Assembly (NCBI GenBank): GCA_026874595.1
Contig: CM049311.1
Location: 47,681,676-47,745,675, forward strand
Reading direction: 5' to 3'
DNA: 64,000 nt
Source: Sipunculus nudus
Taxonomy: Eukaryota; Annelida; Sipuncula; Golfingiida; Sipunculidae
Shown in pieces: positions 35,301-50,300 of this stretch; position 1 is the first letter of the stretch; each line of letters starts with the position of its first letter. The translations under genes were made by a program, and so were the position numbers. The notes under the pieces are model-generated. The model was not told the origin of the DNA and did not search any database. It worked only from the letters and a program-made list of their open reading frames with translations.

Positions 35301-38300
35301 TAGGGAGATAAGCAGGGCAATAAAGGCTCTGTTTGCATTCACATTCATTCATTGAAACAACACTCCTTGTGGGAAAATTTTGGACCCCCTCATGGTGGTC
35401 CCCAAAGATCTTTTTTTTTACTGATACCCCAAAAAAAATGCAAAGATGGGGGGACAAAATGGCCCCCAAGAAATATAAACATAATATACATATCATATAC
35501 ATAAGCATAATACAAGTGTACAAATCATTTCATTGTGATGTCCTCTGTCTTGTGGATTATAAGTCCATAGCCAGGCATGCAAACTGTTCCACCATCATAA
35601 ATAACATATGCTATTAAATTATCCCTTTTGGCATGGTCTTGTAAAAACATTACATGAAAACATTTGCATATCATTTTCTGGCAGTTTGTTTGTTTAGACA
35701 ATAACCATGCGTCGATCAACATGCACAGCTTGACAAACAGACAGTACCAGAATAGAAGACCTTATACATTAACATACACTGAATCACCTTTTGCAAATGA
35801 CTAGATTACAAACCACCCATAATATACAGTAGAGCAGCTTGGGTGGATAGCAGGGGATGGCGATGGGAATTTCATAATATAAACTTGTTTGCAGTCAGTA
35901 GTTGTAGAATAACTGTTACCATCCTGCCCAGCCTCCCCATATTTATTGATATCGTACCGGCGGTACTGCGACCAAGGAGGGAAAGTAGTGCCTGAACGTG
36001 ATAGGCCCAGATGGCCGATGGTAGTGGCAGGATAAATTCTTGTAACGAGACTACTTTGAGTAGATAATTTGAAAAATTCCTCACAGGTTAATGGACTGCC
36101 AGCCAATCCATAAATAACTTATTGACCTATGTTCAGTAATTGTAATAAAGTTACAGGTAGCTCTCTCTTCCCCTGGGTTACAGCATACTGCAGTATTTTT
36201 GCAGTTTCACTGTATGGTTACATTGTTACCAATTATTATGCACAGTTTTCCAACCACAAAAGATGAAACAACCTTGGGTGTCTTGTTGAGAATGACTAGA
36301 CTACAGCTATCAGTCTGATACTTAGCAGGGCACAAATGGTAACCATTAGAACCAGGATGTTTAAACATAACTTACAGACTAATTCTGGTTGTTTGTCATA
36401 TTCATGGGCCTCATGTATTGTATGTTCACTTCAGGCTTGGTGATTCAATAGCAGCAAACAATGCTGAACGTGGGCATGATTCTTTGGAGACGTCAGTGCC
36501 TGAGCCAGAACGACATTATTCATACAGATGTCATGACCCCGTTGACAAGGAGAACATCTACAAACCTAGGCTGACAGAACGGTCAGTTAATGAACCCATC
36601 AACAGCTCATTAGATTCATCAGTACAGATACTGATCGAGAAGATGCAGTCAGGACTAGATGTAAGAGCATGATTCTATTTATATCTCTAAGTATGTTTGA
36701 TTGACAGTCATGCAGTAACTTCTCATCATAAACTTTTTTCTTAGCTGAAGACATGCTTGTTTTGATAAAATTTACTGTAAATAACCGGTTCTGAGTGAGA
36801 TTGTTGAATGAGTTTTTGTAGAAAAGGATGAAACAAAGAATTAAATGCTGAGAATGCTATATTGAATAGATTTAGTCACAATGTTAGTGAATTTGATCAG
36901 AGCTGATTCTAAGTTTTATTTGCCACATGGTTTGTATTAACATTTATTTAAATAGGTTAATATTTTGGCCAAAGGTGAAGTGTAGTCCTTGTAAACAAGA
37001 ATTTATGAATTTTTTAAACTGATTGATGTATGGAGCATCCTTGTATACATTGTGAAATTATCCGGAATGCAGTAGGCTTTTTCATTTGTTCTCTGTTTAA
37101 ACTGTTAGGATTCTAATTATAGTCCTTTCCACCATCCCTGTCCATGGCGTTCCTAACAAAAGACCATTGTTTATCCTTCTTTGATATGGTTTTTACATAC
37201 TTAGGGAAGTAACAGTGAAGCGCATGCATGAGGAGAATGCATGCCTCGCTGTAAACAGGGGTCAGTAGCTCTTGATTATTGGTCCCATGAATATGGGTGC
37301 CTCTTTAAGCATATCATCTGTTATGACTTCATCACTATTCCTTGCCATGTCCAATACATAGGTTGGTGGCATCAGAAGTGATCAGATTGGTTTCTGATGA
37401 AATGGTTTTAAATTGCTTACAGGAAACAAGGTAGGCTTTTATTTCCAAAATAGGTAATTATGCATTTTCCTCTTTCTGCCCCAGGGGCAAATAGTTTTTT
37501 TTTCTTTGAGTTGAGCAAAAATTTAATCACTAAAAAATCAGTTGGACAGGGGAGCTGGAACAGACTATAGTATATCATCATCAACATTATGACTCCAGAC
37601 ACTGAACATTTATCACTGAAATCAAAGGAATCTTATTCTTTAAGTGTGTTTGGGGGAGGGGGGGCACTATAACACGAGTAATCATGATTTACCGTAACAG
37701 TTCTAGCTTGATTTGTGAGTTCTTGTTCATTCTATTCCAGCTGAAGGATATGAGAGCATCAGAAATCATCAACATGTATGCACACAAGCTACAGTCATTA
37801 CAGGTAAGGTGTGACTCGCGTGACATTGTTTCTGGAGTTAAGCTCTGATGTTAAACAGTTTTAACAGCTCACCCTTGTAAGGCTATTCAGAAAAAGCTAA
37901 AGGTTATTATTGATAGTTGAATGTATGACCTCTGCAGTACCATTATATGGAATAACGTTTACAAAAGAACTGTTAAAAGACACAAGGCAGCCATGTATTC
38001 CACAACCATACGCAGAAATTCAACAATAATTTGTACATGAAAAGTGAACACCTTGTGTCAATGCCTCATGCTGAATTCCTGCTAAACTTAGTTGACTTTT
38101 GAAACATGCCCCTTAAAGTTAATCTTGTAATATATTTAAATGCATGCAGCAAACACCAACAGTACAGTATAGATGATTAAGTATCATTTTATCATGAGGA
38201 AGAGGTAAAATAATGAACATGACATAGTTTACATACTACAGGTTGGCCATCAGCAAATAAAACTATCATATTAAAAGTACCTTTTAGAATACCTCCTTCT

Positions 38301-41300
38301 GTGGCTCAGGGGTAGAGTACAAGACACAAAGCCAGGAGATTGTAAATTTGAATCTCAGTAAAGATTTTCATGGTCAGCCTCGCCAAGGGTGAGCGCTCTG
38401 CAATCTTAATCGGAAGGCCATGCCCAACTGCCTTGCTTCACAAACAAGAGCACCTTTCAGGGATTCCTTGGTGGTATGACCTCCGCATTCGGGAAAATAA
38501 TACACCCAGGGCCCGCAGGTGCAGTAGTAACCAGGCCTGGTTAGCACCAGGAGTGTGTGATACTAGCTTGTCATGTAGTCTGAAAGCAGAATGGAATTCT
38601 ACAGATGTACATTTACTTGGAGTTAAGCTAGCATCAATAAAATGGAGGTTGTCACCTCGAACAATAAAAATAATTATAAAAAAATAATTTAAAAAATGAG
38701 GATCGCAGCAGCAGAATGCTGTTAATGTGGAATGCAATTTTAAAATTGTGTGCAGCATATACTTGGCAGGCCATAAAACACTGCAATATAGGCCCAATGA
38801 TATCAAAACTCACAAGATGGGGCTGCATATGTAGATCTTACATATGGTAACCAGAGTCCATCGTTTCCATAACTCATGGTATGTGGTACAATTTTACCAC
38901 ATGCCTCATACTGCATTCTGCATACTATGGGCCTGGTAAACGTTTTTTGATAAAATAACTAGAGCAAAAAAAAAATGTTTCGCATACAGTGCACCTGGTA
39001 AATGCAGCTTAATGCAGTGACGAACCAGAAAACTCCAGTGAACATTGACGGTGGGGTATGAAAATTACACAAAGAAGACTAGTAGTCCAAAACCGAAATA
39101 GAGCTCTGCAGATGTACATACTTAGATTTAGTGACAGAAAGTCTCAAAAATGGGTGGAAGAAGAAGTTTTGGTGGTTAAATAAAAAATTTTAGCAGACAA
39201 ACAGGCCATGTCTTCTTCATGGTCGGCCATTATATGTACTAAAGGTCACATGAATGTGGGTCAAGTGACCAGTCCTGTGACAATACTGATCAAAATGAGA
39301 CTGCGTAGAAGGTTACAGAAATGGTTGATCACCCAATTATTGTATCCGCCAAAACAAACTTTTGCGGATACTATGTTTTTGACCAGGTTCCACCGCCGCT
39401 TCAGCAATGTTTCCAGAATAGAACTCGGAGACCACTGGACAGATTTTTCCTAAACTTTACACCATTATCAGGTTATGTGAATTGGTGCCAAAATATTTTG
39501 TGTTGACCTCTGACCTTTCCTCTCTCCAGTGCGTCCATCTGTGCGTCTGTTTTGACACATTAACCCACATATCTTCTGACTCGTTTGACCAATTAGGCTA
39601 AAAATTTTGCACAAATGTAGCCCTTGGATAGCTTTATAACATACACATAAAATGGTGGTGCCACCTGCAACCATTTTTGCACTGCCTCCGTCTGTTTGTC
39701 TACCGTGGGATAAAATGACTCATACCTTGTTAGTGGATTGACTTATCTGCCTCAAATTTTGCATGTGTATACATCCTGGATATCTTTCTTGATTTTATGA
39801 CAGGTGGAGCCACCTACAATTATGTATACATTTTTACTGTGGGATAAAATCACTCCTATACAAGCAGTGGTTTGACTTGTCTACCTAAATTTTTTCATAT
39901 GTATGCAACTTTGGATAGCTTTCTGGATTTCTGGATCCATGCTAATATGCAACACACCTCACTCTTTTTCCCCTTGTCACTCAATCCATGCCTCACTTCA
40001 CCCCTCCCACCCTGATTTTCGGCAAATACATGTAGTCGCATGTAGACTACCCATATTCTAGTTATTTTATAAATGTACAATTACCTAATTTCCTATGTCT
40101 GCCCATGCATAAATCTTTTTTCACACCAAGATGCGTACATTGATATGTTACAGAGCAAAGAGAACCAACTGCAGGACCTGCTTGATGCCAAGGCGATGGC
40201 ACTGGATCAGGCAGACAGACTGATTACAGAGTACAGGTGTCGAAGGGCCCAGTCAGAGGCTGAGGTATTAACTATTATCTTTTACGATTCATGTCCTGTT
40301 AGGTTATCATTATTAGTCTTTGCTCAGTGAGCTACAGACATAGTGTGAGCTACCATTGTCAGTATTACATCTAGAAAGTTCTAATTTTAAGTTAATTTAT
40401 ATGTTATTCAAATCTCCTTGTAAACCAAATATAGGTTCAGTGACCTAATTTTTGAGAATTGAAGACCAAAAAAAAACAATATTTTTCTTATCCCTGTTAA
40501 AGTCAAAGTTCCTTTAAGCATTCAAGGATGTTATCAGTTTTGTTTTATTATGAATTAAAATTTAATCAAACTTGTGTTTAATTTAAACTTGCAGGTAATT
40601 TGATAAAATTGTATTAAGTTAAAGAAATTGTTTTATGCCATCTGCTGTTTTAAATGACCTACTATTTGATGTATTTGATTATCATATTCATTTATATTTT
40701 TACTCTTTATTTCCATCATGAAATTCCATCCCTCATTGTAAAATTCCCCCATGACCAAGAAATGGATTTAAACCTGTGACTGAAATAACAAAAAATATAA
40801 CTGTGTCACTGATTATGGTCTCCCCTCCTGTGCGGGGAGACTTATCTCCCATAGGGATAGGAGACATATCTATCTTTGCAGTCTTAAATATAACTCATTT
40901 TTGTTCTTCATAAGTTTTGTTAATAATTACATGTAAACATTCCTTGTCTTTCAGTGATATATTGTGAGCTGTTGTTTTTAATTTCAGATTACAGTTTTAC
41001 AGAGATTTATTTTTTTATCAGATCAACCAATGTATATCAATGGCAAGTCCAGTAAAAATTCTTGGAATTGTTTTAATTTTCAAACAAAAAGGTTACAGAA
41101 GTTATTTATCATTGATTAATTTTATCAGATTAATTGATTGCTAGTCAAGATGTTTTAAGTATTGGTTCTATGTTCTACTGACAGATGGCAGTACCATAGT
41201 GAAATATCTTCTCCATACAAATAAAAAAATATAAAAGATGCTAGGTGAAAATGGCACCTTTTAAATTTTTTTTTATAACTGTTATCTCTACAAAAGGCCC

Positions 41301-44300
41301 GTAAGCTGCGTCAGCTACTGAGTGAATCTGAACAGCGCTGTGAGGAGCTGCGAGAACAGCTGAGAAATCTCAACTCACAACATGAGAAGATGCACTCAGA
41401 CATAGAACAGCTCACAAAGGAGAACACAAGGTATTCAAACCCTGACAGCCATCTCATGTTCACCTGCAGCACCACCTGCCAGTAAATAAAACACTAATAA
41501 AAAGTCATGAAAAATGTTTTTCTTTTGAGCATGGACAGGTACTATTCATATTTGATGTATATTGCCACTGAAATATTCCAAAAGTAAAGTTTCTTGATAC
41601 ACAGTTGAAAGTAGCAGTGGGCACAAGACATATTAAAATGTGTTTTTATAGACCAAAAGTTATAGAGTGGAATTGATTAACTGTTTTTTCCTGGTTAGTT
41701 TACAATTTAAAGGCAGTTTGGATTTATTCCTCTGTGGCATAAGGGAGATTAATAATAAATACATAGGCAAACACAAAGAAATTGTTCCCTTCTTAACTGT
41801 TGTTAGAAAAGTGAAAAAAATAAATGTGAAGAATGCTTTAAGTTTAACTGCATATTCATGGACACACCATTCATAATAGTACGTCATATGTATTAATTCC
41901 ATAAAGACTGTCATTAAAATTATCATTGTGAACTTATAATATCTTGTATGCATTATTAAGTTTATTTTATCTTGTTTTAGATTTTAATTGTCGAATAATA
42001 ACACCAGTGTGGATAGATTTTGCTTTTAACAGCCAAATATCCCATTTGTTGTCACACTGTTTTGGTGTATCTGAGGGGGGAATGCCCTGACACCTAGCGG
42101 TAAAAACAAACATGAATGGGGTCAGAGGTACTCTTGACTCCTTAGACTTATTTCAGATCCCAGTATTTACCCATTGAGGCTATGACAACATGGCCAGTCC
42201 ACTTATACTTGTGTCCTGCCATCTACAGGATATTGACGTGACTAAATCATGTGATCATTGTCATGTAACCTTTTTCAACATGTCAATGCCTGGCCATGTT
42301 TTGACAGGGCAAACCCTTTCAGAAAATCTATAAAACGGGATAAATGAACTTACAGTAGTAAATTGAAAGTTATATGAGTTCAGAGAAAATCATATTCAAT
42401 TTGATTTTTAAAGTGGCTCAGGAAAACCAGGTAACACTGTTTTTGTGAGCTACATCTGGACCACTATGAAATAGGTTTTTTAGGTCAATCTAGTGTGGGC
42501 TGTGTCACATCTTCATGGTCACGACTGCGATCTGAGTGAGCTAGGGTTTTTTTTACTCTATCAATATGGCTTTGGGACAACAATTCTTACAGATAAATAC
42601 TAAGTAAAATAAGTGCCTGCAGAATAATTTATATATATATAAATGCCTGTCATGCAGGCACTTGCTTTGCTTAGGTGATCTGAGGGCTTTTCTTGTGTAA
42701 TTCATCCAAGGGTGTCAATATAAAGGGGGGGATGGGGGGTATATATCCCCCTTACTTTTTGGCAATGGGGGATGGTCAATGTAATCATCCCCCCCCCCCC
42801 CCCCACTATTCAGAGAATAATAATTATATATTTCAAATCAAATATATATAAATAAATAGAATTATAGACTTTGGTTCCATTTATGTGTTTACTATGAAAT
42901 ATTTATATCTAAATGGTTTAGAATTAACATACATGTATACCTAATTTTTTTAAATCTTTACACTTAATTGATATATATTTGATATTTGTCACACAGACAA
43001 TTAAAGTATATATATATACATATACCGGTATATACATATATAAAAACATATATTTATCCGAATTTTGATTACCCTCCCACACCTGTCATCTCCCCACCCT
43101 GTGAGTCATCCCCCCACCCTTGAAAATAAATTGACGCCACTGAATTCATCTAAGGAAAGTTGCTATTCATTCAGAGTTTGCCTATATTAGATTAAATTCA
43201 AAGAGTCAAGCATTGGTCTTCTATCTTACAAAAGCAATGTAAAAGCAGCATTTGAGTGCTCAAGAGATGGTGCACATGTAATTTAATCACCAGATCTCAT
43301 TTAAATATGCTAATGATTTGCGCGAGTTTTGCCTGTGAAAAGTGAACTTTTTACTGGAAAATTCACAAAAAAATGTGATACAGTCGCGACTTGACATTCC
43401 AACCCTTAACAATCCGAAAACCTTGCAATCTGATGGTATTTTGTAAGAAACGAACAGGACCCATATAAATAAGTCTTGACAAACCAACAGCCTTTGGATT
43501 CCATCTCCTACATGACGTTTCCGACACTAACAAGATACCAACATATTTTCTGACTTGACAATCAAACAGGTATATTGTCACCTTTGATGTCAGTCGTCGG
43601 GCTCATGCTCACAGCACCCTGATCAATTAGCCTTGAAATCCAGTGATGCGTGTTATTCTAACCATACACTAGAGGCAATTATTGAGTCAATTTGGCCCAC
43701 TAATTAAGTCCGTTTGGATCCGTATGCAGCAGACTTGTGTGGAACACGTGGAGGTGGAGAACGAGGTCAGGGACCTTATTCAGGCAATCAACAGCGCTGA
43801 CCTTTGACTGCTGAGGAATACATTGCATTGGACAGCAATGAGCCCACGGAAGCAATGCCGAAGGCCGCTGATATTCAGAAGCGGATCCAGGGGAGGGGTC
43901 CAGGGGGTCCAGACCCCCCTTTTTCATCCGCTTTAAGCTTTTTTAAGGGTTTTGGAAAAAAATTTGCGGCCTGGCCCCCCCCTTTTCTGGAACTGGTGAT
44001 CTGTTTTTTAGGTTGGACCCCCCCTTTTCCTAAATCCTGGATCCGCCCCTGATATTGTGACAGTGGTCAAAGAAGATAGAGGTGACAGTGACAGGGACTT
44101 TGAGGGATAAGATCGATGATCCTCCTAAACCAGTTACTCCTAAAGACACAATTTGGGGAATAGAAACAGGGCTACGGTATATGGAGGAGCAGGGCTTCGC
44201 TGCAGGGGTGATGATGCTGACCGCAGACTGCTTAGAAGAGACTATGAAAATCAAAATAAAAGAACCAGATACCAGACAGATATGCTTGCATTCTTTAGAT

Positions 44301-47300
44301 GCACATGAACTCAGTAGATCAACTACTGGTTCATATATTATATACATTTAGTTAATGTTTATTCAGAAATATAATCATGTCTCATAATGGAAGAATCTGC
44401 ATAGGTCGTCGGTCTTGAAGAATCTTGTATATATAGACATGTATATAAGAAATAAAAACAGTACTTCATGATGGATGTTTTATTTTCAAATTCACATAAA
44501 TCATAACAATATCATATATAATTCAAAATGGTGTCAAACTTATTTGAATGCACTTATTTGAATGTGTTCACCTGGTAATCCAAAGCACTTTTTTATCCAT
44601 TTTTTTCCAAAATGTTTACAATCCAGCTAAGGAGGTGATTTAAACTGTTTCCAATGTCACTTGAATTATCTGCTTTGAAAGACTAAATTCTTTGTTTGCG
44701 GGTTTTCCCTCCAGGGAGAGGCTGTAAATAACAACCAGTTCATTGACCTTTTGCCTGTGCTAATGCATGATCCGGATTGAAACTGATGTGATCAATCCAA
44801 ATTGCCCAAACTGTTTTGGAACTGTTTTGTGTGTGAGAGGATTATCAGTCTGTTTATGGATTGTCTTTGTACCCTAAAAATGTTTTACAATATCTCATTT
44901 ACTTTATATTCCACCTTACATGGTATAATAAATGCATGATGATGTCACATTAATGAATGTATGGGATTAATTTCAGATTAGAATCCATAGCATCAGAATA
45001 CACTGAACTGACACAGGCTCATGTGGACCAGACACAGAAGTGAGTATAACATGAGGACAACTGGTGATGGTGTACTGGTTCATCGTTATATGTCTGTCTA
45101 TGATGGGAAGTATTATGGTATACCAACGATCTGTCCATCTTACTGTCCATCTGTCTGTTGTCCTTCTGTTAACTTTATTTTCACCGGGATAACTTACCAG
45201 ATGGATTTTCACAAAATTCACCATAACTTCTCATAAATAGATGATCTCACCCAAGTTCTAATAAAGGCAAAATCCATGTATATTTATGAGGTCCAGGATC
45301 ACAAAGCTTCTTTGTCTTGTTGCTGCGATAACTTACCAGTAATATGATGGATTTTGATGAAACTCAACAGAAAAATTTCCCCAGTTTGATTCCAAGCAAA
45401 ATCCAAGCATATTTAATGAGGTCAGAAGTCACCATACTTTAATGGCTTGTGACGATTTGGCAAAAGTCACATGGATTTTCATGAAAATCATTATAAATAT
45501 CAACCAAGAGAAATTCTTCCCTGAATTCAATTCTTCGAGAACCATGCATATTTATGATTATTTAATGAAGTCAGAGGTCACAAGACAGACTATTGGCATA
45601 TTATGCACCCTTGTGGTGCTCTTGTTTTCATATGCCCATAATAATGAATAAAGTGTCCAATGTGGGGAAATTATCCCTGTTGTGTAAAGTGTCTGGGAAC
45701 GTTAACCTATATATTGCTCCTGAAAACTTTTTGTGTGCCTTGAACTTGTGCTGTATGATGACTTTTCTTCAACTTTCATGCAAAGGGCACCTGCCTATAA
45801 CGTCATTGTTCTCAGTCACCTTACGTCACATAATTGCACTTCCTAGCTGGGTGTGTGATCACATGATATATTTCCCAGAGGTAGAAAATAGCTATCTATC
45901 CCCTTGGGTTATTTATTCTGGGATGTACACCAAAATTTAAAAACTTTTAAGATTTTCACAAAACCAACCTGTATGTTAAATTTCAGTCAAATAAATCACA
46001 CCTTCAGATATTTTGCGGATACACACACACAACAATAACACCCATTTTGCACATGGTTAAAAAGGGAAATGGAATGATGAGGAATGATGAAGTGATGAAT
46101 GAATGAAGTACTCAGCCCTAAGAAGGGTTTATGACACCTATTTTAATCTATCAAGATAGTGTACAGCAATACAAGCAACTCTGTGATATTATAGACTAAT
46201 CTCAGTGAAACAAACATACAGTAAAATTAGACAGTGGTAATAGACAGGCAGTTTTGCTTCATATCTACTAGTCATTTATCATATTAGTCTGTACTGTGCT
46301 AATACTGTATTATATAGGAATACAGTTACATATCCTGTAAATAGCATCAATGACAAGTCTTTACATTGTAGTGTTGTTTTAATAGTTTAAATAACAGTGA
46401 TAGTGATGTTTAAGATAAAGATATTAAGAAATTAGATACATGTCCTGACTGTGAACTCTACATGTCACTGCAACATATATCATTTATGAGGATTTGATTG
46501 CTGGTTAATACATACATTGATTAGACTGTTGTGATAACCTGCCAGTAACTATATGTGTATGTGGACATTATGTGGTTACAGACTAGAGAACGTACAGCGG
46601 TCACTGGGAACACTGAAGCAGGAACATCAGACGATGTACGAGATGCACGAGATGCTGAGGAGACACAACGAAACCCTCAAACAGCAACATGACGTGTAAG
46701 TCCTCTTCTCATTTCCTCATCATGAACAAGCGTAGTTTGGATAATTACCATCACTGAACTCTTGTTTCAGGTATATTGTCTGTAACTTGGTCCCCTGCAT
46801 ATGATATTGGGCCAGTGAATTGTAGGGGGTCCATTGAATTGATTCAATTAATCCATTCTTTACATGTGATTAGATTCTTGATTCAGTTATTACACTTATA
46901 CTAAATTTCAGACTTTCTTGTAATTAAATCTCTGTTTTTTAACCACAATGTATTGCAGTGAATTTTAGTAAATAAAGGAAAAATATAGTTTGCCCTTTGT
47001 TCACCATAACCTGTTGACTGTTCATTGAGAATAGATGCAAGTCTGTAGACCTAAAGACCCCTCTCCCCTCGAGTTATTTTTATCAGACCCCTTAAGAAGT
47101 TAGATGACAGTACTACCCCTTCATAAAAAAATCACTGAAAAATAAATAGCAGGGGGGGGGGGGGTTGATTGTACAATAATTGTATCCGCCAAAACGAAGT
47201 TTTTTGGAAACTATGTTTTTGACCGGGTTCCGCCGCCGCAGCGTTCGTTTCCAGAGAACTCCTCTGAGACTACTGGACGGATTTTTCTGAAACTTACACA

Positions 47301-50300
47301 AATTATCAGGTCACATGTGAACTGGTGCCTAACCAAGTGGCCTTGACCTCTGCCCTTTCCTTTCTGCCCAGCGTCCATTTGTGCGTCTGTTTCCACACAA
47401 AAACCCATATATCTCGGGAACCGTTTTACCAATCAGGAAAATTTTTTTACACAAATGTAGCCCATGGATAGCTTTAAAACATACACAAAAATGGTGGCGC
47501 CACCTGCAACCATGTTTGCACAGTGTCCATCTGTTCATCTGCCATGGGTTAAAATCACTCGTATCTCTGCAGTGGTTTGACTAATTCACCTAAAATTCGG
47601 CATGCATATACATCCTTGATAGCTTTCTTGATTTTATGACAGGTGGCGCAACCTACATTCATGTTAACGCTGCAGACATCCAAGCTCATATCTCTGGAAC
47701 CGTTTGACTGATCAGGAAAAAATTTTTACACAAATGTAGCCCTTGGATAGCTTTATAACATACACAAAAATGGTGGCTTCACCTGCAGCCATGTGTGCAC
47801 AGCGTCTATCTGTTTGTCTGCCTTGGGTTAAAATCACTCATATCTCTGCAGTGGTTTGACCAAATTATCTGTAATTCGGCATGCGTATACATCCTGGATA
47901 GCTTTCTTGATTTTATGACAGGTGGTGCCAGCTTCATTCACATTTACGCTGCAGACATCAATGCTCATATCTCTGGACTCATTTGCTTATATCTCTGGAC
48001 TCATTTGACCAATCAGGAAAAAAAAATAATACACAAATGTAGCCCTTAGATAGCTTTATAACATACACAAAAATGGTGGCGCCACCTGAAGCCATTTTTG
48101 CACAGTGTCCATCTGTTTGTCTGCTGTGGGATAAAATCACTCATATCTCTGCAGTGGTTTGACTTTTCCACCTGAAATTTTGCATGTGTATACATCTTGG
48201 ATAGTTTCTCATTCAAATAACAGGTGGCGCCACCTACAATCATGTTTACGTGGCAGAGATCCATTCTAATATGTAACACATGTAACTCTATTTCCCCTTG
48301 CCACTAAATCCATGCCTCACTTCACCCGTCCTACTCTGATTTTGGCGGATACACGTAGTCGCTTGTCGACTACCCGTATTCTAGTTTATTCTTCTGTTGG
48401 GCACATGTTGATCATGCTTTTTAATATTCATATCCATTATATGGTAGTTAGATGTTTTCATGCTAATACTCAATCATTTAATTTCATATTAAAGCCAGCC
48501 ATATTGTTGAGGTATATAGTGTTTTTTAAATTTATTTGAGTTTTTTCTGAGGTAGTATATAAGACCCAGCAAACCTATTATTATCTTATGTTATTGATTG
48601 GCTTGTGTATTTTATTAATGAAGGGCTCTAGAACAGCTAATGTCACTGGAAGATGAGAGGAAGACTTTATCCAGACAGCTCAAGGAACAAAACACCAAGA
48701 ACCAAGGTACGCTGACACACATATTCACTTTCTCCTTAATCTACGGTTCAAGAGAAGGTATCAGTGTACCCTGTAAATGTTACTGGAAGTTTAACTCAAA
48801 CAAAATACAGATTAAAAACTAGAAATCTACATCCAAAGGATTGCAACCCTCCACCATGTCTATTGTAGGATACTCCTAAAACCATGGTTGCTTTCACTTA
48901 TTTGGCCCATATTCCCAGGTTAATATGTGCATAAATGACTGTACATTTGTGGATATTCCTTGATGATGTCGCTGAATCTGGATCATGTGCAGGATACACA
49001 CCGGAATCAAATTGATTCTTCATTGGCCCATTCTCGATATGCCCTAAAATTTCATGAGATTCTGTTCATGATTGTGAGTTATGTTGTGATCGAACACATG
49101 GAGCCAACTGTTACTTATGATAACAACAATAAATAGAAGTAATTTGAAAGGGTTATAAACAGATATATATCCAGAGCTGCATCCTCTGCTGCAGAAACAC
49201 ACAAACTTTGTTGATCATTCTCATACCTGGTAGAATCAGTTTAAAAGATCTGATGATAAATCATATCTGTAGCTTCATGTTCCACCCAATAATCAGGTGA
49301 TATTAGCTTTGTTAAATATATCCCAGAGAATGATTAATGTTTTGTGGTCACCAGTGTGTCATTTGTTTTTTTAGCTCAGCTGACTGTAAGTCATCTGAGC
49401 TATAGCGATCACTCTTTGTCTGTCGTCCGTCTGTCTGTCTGTCCGTCTCTCCGTCCGTCTGTCTGTCCTTTAACCAGGCACAAATCGTAACCATTGGACC
49501 TAGAATCTTGTAACTTGAAATTCTGAGAGGTACATAATTTTCAGGGGTCATGATTTTCGGCATAGATATTGATCAAGAGGTGATTCATCAGTTTCTGCAG
49601 ACTGGTTGCGCCATGTGTATTTTTCGTTTACTTACGAATAGTTTGCTCCATTTTTGAGACCTTTAAAAATGTGAACATCTGTTAACAGGGCACAAATCGT
49701 AAAAACTGGACCTAAAATCTTGACACAGTGAGAGACCTATGAAAAGTCTCCATGGAAACCTGAAATTAGGTCTCTGTTACCCATATCCTTCGAGCTATGG
49801 GGCCCCAAAGTACAGCTCAGAATAATGGAAAATCTGATACAAAACTGAAGTATCTGAACAATTAATGCAGAGATCACCATAATTGTTTGCATTGATATTG
49901 ATCATGGAGTGTTTCATCAGTTTCTGCAGACTTGTGGCACCAACTTTATTTGTTCAGCTTTTTTTACAAATTTTTTTTCTCTATTTTTGAGTCCTTTAAA
50001 GATATGAACATTTGTTAACAGGGCCCAAATCATAACAACTTGACCTAGAATCTTCATTCTTGACACACAGGGAGACCCATGAAAAGCCTCAATGGGAACC
50101 AGAAATTAGGTCTCTGTTACCCATATCCTTTAAGCTGTATGGCTCCAAAATATCCCCTATAATAATGAAAAATTTGATACAAAAACTGCAGTATCTCAAT
50201 AACTACAACACTGATGGTCATGATTTTTGGCATACATATTGATCATGAGGTGTTCCATCAGTTTCTGCAGACTGGGTGTGCCACCTCTATTTCTTTTTAA

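Larger units (their letters stand above)
31507..36434. other. CIP2A: CIP2A introns 10-13, intronic remainder
   Basis: AT-rich, mostly unique-looking. Notable only are a G8 run at about 33164, a TA-flanked MITE (33610-33767) and an imperfect palindrome built on GGACCCCC/GGGGGGAC near 35380-35460. Confidence 0.35.

Noticed and set aside
35380-35470. GGACCCCC/GGGGGGAC palindromic stretch as a MITE
   Set aside because: Ends and target duplication could not be defined; only noted as an imperfect palindrome.
38295-38370. Functional tRNA gene
   Set aside because: A- and B-box-like motifs are present, but the cloverleaf stems do not pair and an A-rich-tailed body follows; a SINE is the better explanation.
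40131-40153. Alternative start of CIP2A exon 16 at the AG at 40129-40130
   Set aside because: It would add 23 nt and break the reading frame relative to exon 15.
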